Positions 29,062 to 37,157 of a DNA stretch of 64,000 nucleotides are shown piece by piece. The notes beneath the pieces are model-generated. The model had not been told where the DNA came from, ran no database searches, and worked only from the letters and a program-made list of their open reading frames with translations. Position 1 is the first letter of the stretch. The number at the start of each line of letters is the position of its first letter. Made by a program: the position numbers and the translations under genes. Source of the DNA: Bog-159 sp963738375 (GTDB lineage: Bacteria; Acidobacteriota; Terriglobia; Bryobacterales; Bryobacteraceae); contig CAVTWL010000005.1 of NCBI GenBank assembly GCA_963738375.1, positions 248,001 through 312,000 of the forward strand, given 5' to 3'.

Positions 29062-30011
29062 TTATGCCATCATCATGAGCAGCAGCGCCTTCTGGGCGTG
29101 CAGGCGGTTCTCAGCCTGGTCGAAGACGACCGAGCGGCTGTGCTCGATGACGGAATCGGTAACTTCTTCGCCGCGGTGGGCGGGGAGGCAGTGCATGAAC
29201 ACGGCGTCGGGGCGGGCGAGAGAGAACAGCTCGTCATTGACCTGATAGCCTGCGAAGGCTTGGCGCCGCGTGGCGGCTTCCTTTTCCTGACCCATGCTGG
29301 TCCAGACGTCGGCGTAGACGGCGTGCGCGCCATCGACGGCTTCGGCGGGATCGGAGGTGAGCAGGAGGGTTGCGCCGGAGACGGCGGCGAGGCCGTCGGC
29401 CTGGGAGACGATTTCGGGATTCGGCTCATAGCCCTCGGGGCAGGCGATGGCGAAATCGATGCCGAGGCGGGCGCAGGTGAGCATGAGGGAGTGGGCGACG
29501 TTGTTGCCATCGCCGCAGAAGGCGAGCTTTGAGGCCGGCGAGTTCGCCGAAGTGTTCGCGCAGCGTGAGCACATCGGCGAGCACCTGGCAGGGATGGTAG
29601 AGGTCGCTGAGCGCGTTGATGACGGGGACGGCGGACCAGTCGGCGAGCTCCTCGATGGTGTACTGCGAGAAGGTGCGGGCGACGATGGCGTGGACCCAGC
29701 GATCGAGGTTGCGGGCGACATCTTTCACCGGCTCGCGGGCGCCGATGGGGCCTTCGGTGAAGACGGAATCTCCGCCGAGCTGCTTGATGGCGAGCTCGAA
29801 GGTGAGGCGGGTGCGGAGGGAAGCTTTTTCGAACAGGAGGCCGATGTAATTGCCGTAGAGGGCGTGGGCGTAGTCGCGGGGGGAGGGTTTGATATCGAGC
29901 GGCGAGGTCGAGGAGGGCGGCGAGTTCATCGTCGGTGAGATCGAGGTCGCGGCGGAGGTCGGGAGCGGCGATGCGGGCGGTTTGATGGTCGGGGAGGGGG
30001 AAGGCTAACAT
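29062..30011 (-). pseudogene. argF: Ornithine carbamoyltransferase ArgF, two frame breaks
   Basis: Makes citrulline from ornithine and carbamoyl phosphate. Breaks near 29897 and 29529 each fit one extra base, and removal gives 315 residues. The carbamoyl-phosphate motif is present as EKASLRTRLTFE (STRT in most homologues is ASLRTR here, a noted variant), with DLYHPCQVLAD as the HPxQ motif, FCGDGNNVAHSL, and the ornithine-binding HCLPAHRGEEV. The ATG at 30011 is chosen; a GTG at 30041 lies inside the ARG box and is unlikely to be the start. First gene of the arg run. Confidence 0.92.
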
Positions 30012-30025
30012 AGCGGCGGCTCCGT

Positions 30026-30078
30026 GTGAATTTTTATTCACTACAATGTATATTTACACAAGACCGCGGCGAAGTCAA
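30026..30078 (-). promoter_or_regulatory. argF promoter with two ARG boxes
   Basis: The core TGAATTTTTATTCA (30027-30040) matches the ARG-box consensus TGAATwwwwATTCA at every defined position. A second, weaker palindrome TGTATATTTACA (30047-30058) is centred 19 bases away, close to the usual tandem spacing. On the minus strand a -35-like TTGACT (30078-30073) is followed by an AT-rich -10 area (TATACA) that overlaps the second box. ArgR is encoded four genes downstream. Together this predicts arginine repression of the run. Confidence 0.8.
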
Positions 30079-30128
30079 TGCGATGGTGGTGGTAGGGGTG
30101 GTGTCACGGGGGTCCGCTAGAGATAACG

Positions 30129-30760
30129 GTGCGCGAACGGGCACGACGGTTTATGCGGCTGCGAATGGATCCGGTCGAAAACTCCAGGCTTCTGGAGGAT
30201 CAAGCGGTGCAGGAGAGGGACGCCGAAGCGCGGCTGGATGAAGTGCTGCGCGAGACGAACCCGCCGGAGGTTCTGGGAATAGGTTGTGGAGAACATTTTC
30301 CGTGGCCAGGAGTGGGCTCTCGGATGCCGCCGCGACTTGGTGACCGAGAAATTGGTTCAGGAGTGCACCGCAGGATGTTCCGCGATGTGTGGCGTTGGGC
30401 AGGGAACTTCAGGCTGGGTGAACGAAATCTTGGCATCCCGCATTGAGAGATTCCGATGGCCCTGTCTCTATTGCTGGACGACGTGCGGGCGTGGGTCCAA
30501 TACGGCGCGCGTATCCGCTGCACGAGATCGCGGTCCGTTTCCATCACCGCCTGGTGCAGATCCATCCTTTTCCGAAGGGAAATGGACGTCACGCGCGGCT
30601 GATGGCGGAGCTGTTGGCGATGAAGTTGGGAGGTGCGCGGCTCCCCTGGGGCAGGGCGAGCCTGCGCGAGGCCGGTCCGATGCGGCGGCAGTATATCGAT
30701 GCGCTGGAGGAGGCGGACCGGCACGACCTTGGGGCGCTGCTTGCGTTTGCGCGGTCGTAG
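30129..30760 (+). pseudogene. Decayed Fic-domain protein (mobile mystery protein B-like)
   Basis: Remains of a Fic/DOC protein that would AMPylate a target. Fragments in successive frames are ENIFRGQEWALG, HRRMFRDVWRWAGNFRLGE, NLGIP, MALSLLLDDVRAWVQYGA and YPLHEIAVRFHHRLVQIHPF, then GNGRHARLMAELLAMKL. A TGA interrupts the reading after GIPH, one break near 30361 fits a lost base, and the core motif reads HPFPKGNGRHAR with Lys where Fic enzymes have Asp, Glu or Asn. Unlike the arg genes, this mix of stop, base loss and motif change points to genuine decay. The first 50 residues (VRERARRFMRLRMD...) may belong to a lost partner. Confidence 0.7.
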
Positions 30761-30781
30761 AGTTTTCTCAAGCCTGCCTTT

Positions 30782-31024
30782 TTATTCCGCCCGGTCGAAA
30801 AAGACAATTTCTTTCATCGTGTAGCGCCTGCGGTTACGCGCCCACAACCCGGCTCCGTTCGCCAACCGCGGCCGCCGCGATCAAAAAGTCTGATACCTCG
30901 ACCGCGTGGCTTCGCCGGTAGCGCTGGAGAAAAGGCCCGCCTGGCGACCACTTCCTCATCGATTGGAGCGCAGGTCAAGGCCGAAAAGAGCTTGCTCAGT
31001 GCCTCCTGCTCACTTACGGAACCT
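30782..31024 (-). pseudogene. VapC-like PIN toxin, C-terminal half
   Basis: Read on the minus strand with two extra bases removed, this gives SEQEALSKLFSALTCAPIDE, then FLQRYRRSHAVEVSDFLIAA and NGAGLWARNRRRYTMKEIVF, ending FDRAE. That is the second half of a PIN-domain VapC RNase, including the third acidic position in EVSD. There is no N-terminal half upstream on this strand; it lies instead on the opposite strand just to the right. Not functional as it stands. Confidence 0.7.
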
Positions 31025-31057
31025 CCGGCGCGGCGTCCGCTCGGATCGGCTCCGGAA

Positions 31058-31210
31058 ATGAAATCCGCGCTCGTCGATTCCGGCATCTTAATTGAAGTCT
31101 CCCGCGGAAGAAACGCCGCCATCGTTGCCAAATGGCCGGAGTTGAGCGATTCGGCCGGCACGGCTCTCTACTCAGGTGTCAGCGTCGCTGAACCGTGGGC
31201 CGGCCCCGCT
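31058..31210 (+). pseudogene. VapC-like PIN toxin, N-terminal half
   Basis: The sequence MKSALVDSGILIEVSRGRN, then AAIVAKWPELSDS and VSVAEPWAG, is the first half of a PIN domain, with the first catalytic Asp (Asp7) and the Glu of SVAE. After WAG the reading loses all similarity. The missing half of the same length lies on the opposite strand at 30782-31024, and the two halves meet at the same point of the family, as if part of the gene had been inverted. No vapB antitoxin was found. Confidence 0.65.
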
Positions 31211-31563
31211 ATCTGTTGCTCACTGCCGAGAGGATCGGATCTACGCTTCGCGCTGCCGACGACTTGCCGCATGGCTTGTTTTTGCTCACCTGGACCGCTG
31301 GGGTAGCGTTCATGCGCGGCTTGGTGCACCAGCGCGGATGGTTTTTTTCGACTGCGGGCATGGGCGTGAAGGGCATTCCAAAGCGCGATTGTCCAGGTAA
31401 AGCTGGGTCCGCCGCACGATGTACATTGTCCATTGCTGTGGCTGGTGGACTCTTGATTTCGTCAAGCGACAAGGATAGCGCTCAGCAGTAAATCGAGCTC
31501 GCATCATCCGGTTTCTGGCGAGGGAATTTGCGCGAGGCGGGAAGGCACGACATACTGGAGCAG
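31211..31563. other. Unassigned stretch in the eroded accessory patch
   Basis: Open frames exist on both strands (for example 31195-31491 on plus), but none has a recognisable domain or a ribosome binding site, and I take them as chance. The stretch may be debris from the rearrangement that split vapC. Confidence 0.4.
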
Positions 31564-31800
31564 ATGGCTCTTTCCGACACGTCGCCGATGATGGAAGCGG
31601 CATATTTTCGGCGGCTTGCCGAGATGACGCCTTCAGAACGGGTGCGGCTGGCCGCGGGGCTTTGGCGGTCGGGGGACGCACTGCAATGTGCCGCGGTGCG
31701 CGCTAGAGATCCGGGCGCGAGCGAGGACGAAGTGATCTTTCAGGTGGCGGTGGCCCGGTTCGGGCTGGCGGCCGCGAGTAAGGCGTACGGACGGCGATGA
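31564..31800 (+). CDS. Small acidic helical protein, partner of a nucleotidyltransferase-like gene
   Basis: A 78-residue protein of unknown function. It contains YFRRLAEMTPSERVRLAAGL and SEDEVIFQVAVARFGLAAA, a helical pattern I associate with small acidobacterial proteins encoded next to nucleotidyltransferase-like genes. The ATG at 31564 has GGAG about 5 bases upstream and is preferred to TTG 31528. Its stop overlaps the next start in an ATGA arrangement, so the two are coupled; a toxin-antitoxin-like pair is possible but unproven. Confidence 0.6.
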   Translation: MALSDTSPMMEAAYFRRLAEMTPSERVRLAAGLWRSGDALQCAAVRARDPGASEDEVIFQVAVARFGLAAASKAYGRR

Positions 31801-32389
31801 CTGGCGATGCGGGCGAGCCGTTCGATGCGGTGCGGCAGGCGTTGGAGGGGGTGGGCCCCGGTATGCGGTCGGCGGATTGTGGGCCAGCGCGGCGTACGGC
31901 GAGCCGAGGTTCACCAACGGCGTCGATATTCTGGTAGACCTTGGCTTGCCAAGTTTGGAGCGGTTTCTGGGGCTACTTCCAGCGGCCTTCTATTTCGATT
32001 CAGGCGATGCGCGGACTGCGCTGGTGCTGGGGCGGCCCTTCAATCTGATTTATATGCCGACCGCTTTAAAGTTCGACTTGTTTCCGGCTAGCGCGTTTCC
32101 TTTGGGGATGGACGAACTGGAACGTGCGGTGGTGCTCCCGAACAACGGTCTTTCGGAAGCGCCGGTGCCGTTTGTATCGGCGGAGGACATCTTGCTGGCC
32201 AAACTACACTGGTACAGGCAGGGCGGCGAGATATCGGAAAGACAGTGGCGCGATATACGAGGGGTTCTAAGGAGCCGCCGCGAGGACTTGGACCCCGCCT
32301 ATCTGGAGCGGGGTGCGCGAGTTTTGGGGGTGGTGGGATTATTGAACCGGGCGCTGGAGCCGGACGCTTCGGCGACGGATGGCGGCTGA
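31797..32389 (+). pseudogene. Nucleotidyltransferase-fold protein (AbiEii/MNT-like), one frame break
   Basis: About 197 residues. After one frame change near 31860, fitting a lost C in a C-run, the reading is RYAVGGLWASAAYGEPRF, then TNGVDILVDL, the GG/GS...DxD-type pattern of minimal nucleotidyltransferases (here D-I-L-V-D). The rest (AEDILLAKLHWYRQGGE, QWRDIRGVL) resembles DUF6036/AbiEii-like proteins that act as toxins or orphan transferases. It starts inside the stop of the 78-residue gene. Whether the break is real cannot be told. Confidence 0.65.
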
Positions 32390-32424
32390 TGACTCGGCGT
32401 TCGCCGGGGTTGGGAGGAGATGCG

Positions 32425-33309
32425 ATGTCGTGCAGAAAGATCCGCCGGATGGCGCTTGTGGCGACGCTGAGTTTGGCTGCGCTCGGCGCTCAAGCTCCGG
32501 GGAGCCAACTCACGTTCACGGATAGCTTCATGCCGGGGCCTTCCGCGTTATGGAACAATCACGATGGCAATTGGACGTCCAGCGCGGGGCAATACTATGC
32601 GCAAACTCCTAACGACTCACCCCTCACCTACTCGGGTTTGCCCTTTGTTCTTACGGACTATACTCTCACCGTCACGACGGTGGTGGGAGACGGGGGCATT
32701 TGGCTGCGGAGCAAGGAGAACAGTCCGTACGGAAGTTACCTTCTGCTCGTGCTTGGGGGCGCCAATTACGGCCAAGGCGCGCGGGGCGGGAGCGCGGGGA
32801 CATCAGTTTACTTCGCGACTGCGAGCAAGTCGGGAATCAACGAAGTACCAGGAGTGCTGACGCCGGGCGCCCCTTGCACGATTACAGTGACGGCCAAGGG
32901 CGACACCTATGCGGTTTATCTGAATGGCGCGACGACTCCGGTGACGACTTACGTGGATAGCAGCTTTCCATACGGGCAAGTCGGGCTGTACGACGATCAG
33001 CCCAACACCGCTACGGGCAACGGATTCGGGCCGGCAACATCCTTCAGCAATTTCAGCCTTACGGGAACCGGTGTTCCCCCGGAGATCCACTTCTTTACAC
33101 CGGCGCGCAGCAAGGCGGGCGCGGAAGTGACTATCACGGGTACGAACCTGCAACTGGCTACGGCGGTAACTTTCAACGGTACGCCGGCGAAGTTTACGCA
33201 GGAATACCCAAGCACCAAGATCGTGGCCATTGTTCCCAGCGATGCGACCAGTGGACCGATCGAAGTGACCACGCCGATGGGCACGACTGGATTCACCGTG
33301 CTGCCCTAG
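32425..33309 (+). CDS. Secreted LamG-like / IPT-TIG domain protein
   Basis: A 294-residue exported protein. After a signal peptide (RRMALVATLSLAALGAQA) comes a concanavalin-like beta-sandwich (about 30-210) with GNWTSSAGQYY and ITVTAKGDTYAVYLNG, typical of LamG/DUF1080-like carbohydrate-binding folds. An IPT/TIG domain follows (about 215-294) with AEVTITGTNLQ and IVPSDATSGPIEVTTPMGT. The ATG 32425 is supported by GGGAGGAG (32413-32420) just upstream. The C-terminal TIG domain is shared with the next, convergent gene, suggesting related surface roles. Confidence 0.8.
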   Translation: MSCRKIRRMALVATLSLAALGAQAPGSQLTFTDSFMPGPSALWNNHDGNWTSSAGQYYAQTPNDSPLTYSGLPFVLTDYTLTVTTVVGDGGIWLRSKENSPYGSYLLLVLGGANYGQGARGGSAGTSVYFATASKSGINEVPGVLTPGAPCTITVTAKGDTYAVYLNGATTPVTTYVDSSFPYGQVGLYDDQPNTATGNGFGPATSFSNFSLTGTGVPPEIHFFTPARSKAGAEVTITGTNLQLATAVTFNGTPAKFTQEYPSTKIVAIVPSDATSGPIEVTTPMGTTGFTVLP

Positions 33310-33313
33310 ACAC

Positions 33314-34645
33314 TCACTTAGGCGTGAAAGTAGGCCGGGTAGTGGTTGTTCCTCCGGGTGTGGTGACGGTGATAGGGCCCGCGGTGGCGCCGGTGGGGAC
33401 GGTAGCCCAGACGTAATTCGGACCGCTGGGGGTGACGGCTGCGGCTGGGGAGCCATGGAATTTTACGGACGCGGCGAGCAGGTTCTGGCCCCAGATACGC
33501 ACGCGCGTTCCGGGCGGCCCGGACTCGGGGCTGAACGAGAGAGCCCGCGGGCGCGGCTTAGGGAGTGCGACATCCAGGGCGAAGATTGCGCCGGCGCCGT
33601 TACGTCCGCCGCCTTGCGCGGTTCCGTAGAGGATGCCGTCGCTGGCCTGCAGGATATCGCAGGGGCAGGCGCCGTCGCGGGTGGGATTGCTGAGCTGGTG
33701 GAGAAGAGTGTACCGCCCGGACTTGGTGAGGCGGAATAGCGCGCCGGTCCAATGCAAGTTAAAGTTGCCGCGGGTGGCGCCGTACAGGCTGCCGTCGCTG
33801 GCTTCGATGAGCGCGGTGGGAGCGCCGGTATCGCCCTTGGGAAAATCGAAGAGCAGCGAGTATTGGCCGTCGAGCGTGAGCTTGTAGATGAAGCCTGCCC
33901 CGTGGGCTCCACCGGTGGGAATGGCGCCATAGAGTTCGCCGCCGGAAGACTGAAGAAGCGGCGCCGGAAGGTAGGATAGAAACGTACTTTCCGGGAAAGC
34001 GTGGAGTTTGGCGACCGATCCTTGCGGCGATACCCGGAACACATAGCCGGTGGAGGACGTGGCGCCTTGGGCAATGCCGTAGGAATTGCCGTCGCTGGCG
34101 AAGATGACTGAGCCGGTGAGCCGCTCGGCGGGCGGAAACTGCGCCAACATTTTCACTGCGCCGTTGAGATCGGACGTGACGACATACCACGGTGTTCCGG
34201 AAAGGCCGGCCGCCAGGCCCAGGAGATTGCCGTCCGGCAGCCCTTGGGTGAGCGCAAGCGCGTAGGGCTGAGCCGCATACGTTAGCCGATCGGATCCGGG
34301 AGCAAGAGAGAATATGGTTGCCGGATGGTTGCCTGGTTCGACCGAAGAATAGAGGCGGCCATTAGACGCGGCGACGAGGGCCGAACCGATGTTGTTACCG
34401 CTGGGGAAACTGGCGAGCACAGTTTGGGCACCTGCCGCCGTTATGGAGAAGACCACGTGGGTGTAGCCTCCCGCGATGCCGTAGAACAGGCCGGGCGCGC
34501 CCTCGACCAAGCTGCCCGGCTGATCGTTTTCGTCCATGTAAGCGACGATGCGATAGAACGGCTGACCCGCGCCGGCGATCGCGGCGACCGCAAGACACGC
34601 GGCCGCGCAGGCGCCGGCAGCCAGATAGCGGTAGATGGTTGCCAT
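33314..34645 (-). CDS. Secreted GloVer-repeat propeller with C-terminal IPT-TIG domain
   Basis: A 443-residue exported protein. A signal/anchor segment (YLAAGACAAACLAVAAIAGA) is followed by repeats of the form YG-(T/A)-x(n)-GALFRLT-x-G-x-Y-x-LL, for example DGSLYGATRGNFN and DGILYGTAQGGGRNGAGAIF. These are the Gloeobacter/Verrucomicrobia (GloVer) repeats thought to form a propeller. A TIG domain ends the protein (SGPPGTRVRIWGQNL, VPTGATAGPITVTTPGGT). The ATG 34645 begins at the signal peptide. It lies 22 bases after the PQQ-propeller gene and is probably co-transcribed. Confidence 0.8.
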   Translation of the reverse strand: MATIYRYLAAGACAAACLAVAAIAGAGQPFYRIVAYMDENDQPGSLVEGAPGLFYGIAGGYTHVVFSITAAGAQTVLASFPSGNNIGSALVAASNGRLYSSVEPGNHPATIFSLAPGSDRLTYAAQPYALALTQGLPDGNLLGLAAGLSGTPWYVVTSDLNGAVKMLAQFPPAERLTGSVIFASDGNSYGIAQGATSSTGYVFRVSPQGSVAKLHAFPESTFLSYLPAPLLQSSGGELYGAIPTGGAHGAGFIYKLTLDGQYSLLFDFPKGDTGAPTALIEASDGSLYGATRGNFNLHWTGALFRLTKSGRYTLLHQLSNPTRDGACPCDILQASDGILYGTAQGGGRNGAGAIFALDVALPKPRPRALSFSPESGPPGTRVRIWGQNLLAASVKFHGSPAAAVTPSGPNYVWATVPTGATAGPITVTTPGGTTTTRPTFTPK

Positions 34646-34667
34646 GATGTGGTGTGGCCGGATGGCT

Positions 34668-36971
34668 CTAATGTCCGGAATAAACCAGCACGCCCGAACA
34701 CGGCGAGGCGGTGGTGCAGGAAGGATTCGATGCCGCCAAGGTGATGCCTGCCGTGGGCACATAAACGTAACCGTTCACCACGGTGGGCAGCGCAAAGATG
34801 GCGGTGGTGAATGAGGCGAGCGAGGGTTTGGTGGAACAACTCGCCGCATAGCTGCACCACAAAGTCGCCATGGTCTGTCCGTCATAGGCGTAAAGAGCGC
34901 CCTTCTTCTCCAGATTGGTGAGGGCCCAAACCACCGAGCCGCTGCCACTATTGGAGGTTGCGGTAAGCGTGCCGCCCGGATATGCCACTTTGGGTTTCGG
35001 CGCGGGGCTATAAGAGGGATTCGTAAAATATCCGCTGTACTGCCAGGCGCCGGAGGCCGTGAGCGCGGCGCTGAGGGTGAGGTGGGTGTTGTCGGCGACG
35101 GCCGTAACGATGGGGCAGGAAACGCCCAGCGTGCAGCCGCCGGCGATGAAAGTGTCTCCCGGGATGACTGTGGACGTAAACGCGGTGCCGGACCCAACCA
35201 CGCTCGTGCCGCTGGCGGCGATGGTTCCGGGCTGCTGCGCCGAGGGGGAGTTGGTCGACAACTGATAGGCGGTCAGCACCTCATTGCTGGGCCAAACGTA
35301 AAGGCGGGGGGGGGAGATATCCGTGTTGAATGCCATGCTGGTAATGCGGTGGCACGATTTGTCCGAGCCGGGCAGAGTATTGACCTGATCGGGGCACTGC
35401 TCCTGGTTGGCGGCGAAGGAGAAGGCGTTACCCGGGTCGTTGGCGGCGCCTCCGGCAGCACCGCCGGACACGCCTGGATAGCAGCCGCCGGGCGATCCGC
35501 ACAGGTTGCCTTGCGTGAGCATGTAGCCGTAACCCGCTTTATCGATGGTCAACAGGCGCGGGTTGCCGCCGAGATCGTTGAAGAGCAGGATGCCGCTGAC
35601 CGCGAGATCGAAATCGTTTTGATTCAAACCCTGGAAGGTCTGGGGGACGGGGTTTCCGCCGGGCTCATTGCCGAGGAAGGACTGTTGCAGCGGTACGGCG
35701 GGACCGCCGTAGGGCGTGAAGTACTCGGAGGGACGGGTGTCGAAGAGACTGGCGCCCAACCTAAAGTCGAAAATACTGGTGCCCCAGTTTTGCATGGAAC
35801 CGAGCAACTGGCCGTTTTGCGAAAGCTGTTGGAAACCGCCATTTCCGGTACCGAAGTAGGCATGGGATACGCCGTTTGAATCGGCGGCGGCGGCGGGGCC
35901 TCGTCCGGACATCCAAATTCCGCCTGCATGCCCGCACCAGTTGGCCGCGAAATCGTAGTTTGGCTCGATGCACTCTTCGGTGGCCTTGCAGCCGGTCGAG
36001 TTGCAAACGCAGCCGGTGGTGCACGCCGGCAGGTCGGTATTGTTGGCGGTATTCTTGCCGGTGGTCACGAAGGCGATTTGGCGGGTGAGGGCACTGTCGT
36101 AGGCAAAGACCCAGCCATGGTAGGGGACGGAGACTTCGGATGCGCCGGCAAAGCCGAAGCTCAGATAGATTAGGGGATTGGGAGTGGCTCCGGGAACTTG
36201 CACTTCCAGCAGCGCCGGCCGCTGTAAAGCGGACCACGGCAGGAAGGCGACGGACGCGCCGGCGGGCGTTCCGATCTGCTGTTGCGGCACCTGATCGACG
36301 CCGGTATAGAGGTTGAGTTCGTGAATCCACCACTGTTCGCCGCTGTGGGTGGGGCCGGTCTGGCATAGGCTGGTGAGGTAGATGACGGGAGGGTTGGCGG
36401 TGGTGTCGATGACGGGAGTGGAGACGATTCCGGCAAAGGGCAAGGCGCCGGCGGCGGGGTTGACGCCGGGGGGAATTGCCCAGATGCTGCCGCTGGGTCC
36501 GCAATCCTCGACCCAGAGGGCGTTGTTGGTGCAGCCCGCACCCTGGCAGTCGCTCCAGATGGTGGCGCCGGTGTCGGCATTCCAGGCGTAGACGCTGCTG
36601 GTGAGGGTGGCGCCAACGAGCATGTTGCAGGGGCTGGGACAATTGGGCAGGGGCGACGCAGGCGAAAGTTGAGAAACGTAAAGAGGTTGTGCTTCGAGCT
36701 GGTTGGGCTGGCCAGGGCCGGAATCGACCCGCAGCGGTGACCAATTCGGCTGTTTCAAGGTCACGGCGCCGCTGGTGAGGCAGGTTGAGGTGAGCATGCT
36801 CTCGCTACCGTTATAGCCCTGGCGTTGAGGGCCGTATTGGGCTGTCAACACGCTGGGGGGCGTGCTGGTGGCGCAGGTTTGGGCTAAGACAGGCTGGATG
36901 GCGGCAAGGGCCAAAATCGCGGCGAAAAGAGCTAAACGCGGCGAGGGGTGATATCCCGCACGAATTGTCAT
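34668..36971 (-). CDS. Secreted PQQ-type beta-propeller protein
   Basis: A 767-residue exported protein with a clear signal peptide (LALFAAILALAAIQPVLAQ). Several tryptophan-docking-like blades appear (YAWNADTGATIWSDCQG, GWVFAYDSALTRQIAFVTTG, GALYAYDGQTMATLWC), as in quinoprotein dehydrogenase and outer-membrane propellers. It is unusually Cys-rich, including TGCVCNSTGCKATEEC, so disulfides are expected. Residues for PQQ or calcium binding were not identified, so enzymatic function is uncertain. A -10 element lies upstream. Confidence 0.75.
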   Translation of the reverse strand: MTIRAGYHPSPRLALFAAILALAAIQPVLAQTCATSTPPSVLTAQYGPQRQGYNGSESMLTSTCLTSGAVTLKQPNWSPLRVDSGPGQPNQLEAQPLYVSQLSPASPLPNCPSPCNMLVGATLTSSVYAWNADTGATIWSDCQGAGCTNNALWVEDCGPSGSIWAIPPGVNPAAGALPFAGIVSTPVIDTTANPPVIYLTSLCQTGPTHSGEQWWIHELNLYTGVDQVPQQQIGTPAGASVAFLPWSALQRPALLEVQVPGATPNPLIYLSFGFAGASEVSVPYHGWVFAYDSALTRQIAFVTTGKNTANNTDLPACTTGCVCNSTGCKATEECIEPNYDFAANWCGHAGGIWMSGRGPAAAADSNGVSHAYFGTGNGGFQQLSQNGQLLGSMQNWGTSIFDFRLGASLFDTRPSEYFTPYGGPAVPLQQSFLGNEPGGNPVPQTFQGLNQNDFDLAVSGILLFNDLGGNPRLLTIDKAGYGYMLTQGNLCGSPGGCYPGVSGGAAGGAANDPGNAFSFAANQEQCPDQVNTLPGSDKSCHRITSMAFNTDISPPRLYVWPSNEVLTAYQLSTNSPSAQQPGTIAASGTSVVGSGTAFTSTVIPGDTFIAGGCTLGVSCPIVTAVADNTHLTLSAALTASGAWQYSGYFTNPSYSPAPKPKVAYPGGTLTATSNSGSGSVVWALTNLEKKGALYAYDGQTMATLWCSYAASCSTKPSLASFTTAIFALPTVVNGYVYVPTAGITLAASNPSCTTASPCSGVLVYSGH

Positions 36972-36991
36972 TCTTGATTCCGAATACTAGA

Positions 36992-36997
36992 AGTATA
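36992..36997 (-). promoter_or_regulatory. Possible -10 element for the PQQ-propeller gene
   Basis: TATACT on the minus strand ends 20 bases before the ATG at 36971, which would give a very short leader. No matching -35 is evident. Confidence 0.35.
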
Positions 36998-37157
36998 CAC
37001 TCGAAAGTGCGGCCGGACGATTGGCCGGCCGGGCAGTTTTGGCCTCCTGGATGGTAAGCGGTACTGTTACCGGCGATCTAGAGCGTTGGGGCGATGCGCT
37101 ACGGGTGCATTAATAGTGAAGGGTTGGCTGGACGGTCCGATGTGGACGGGGGTATCG

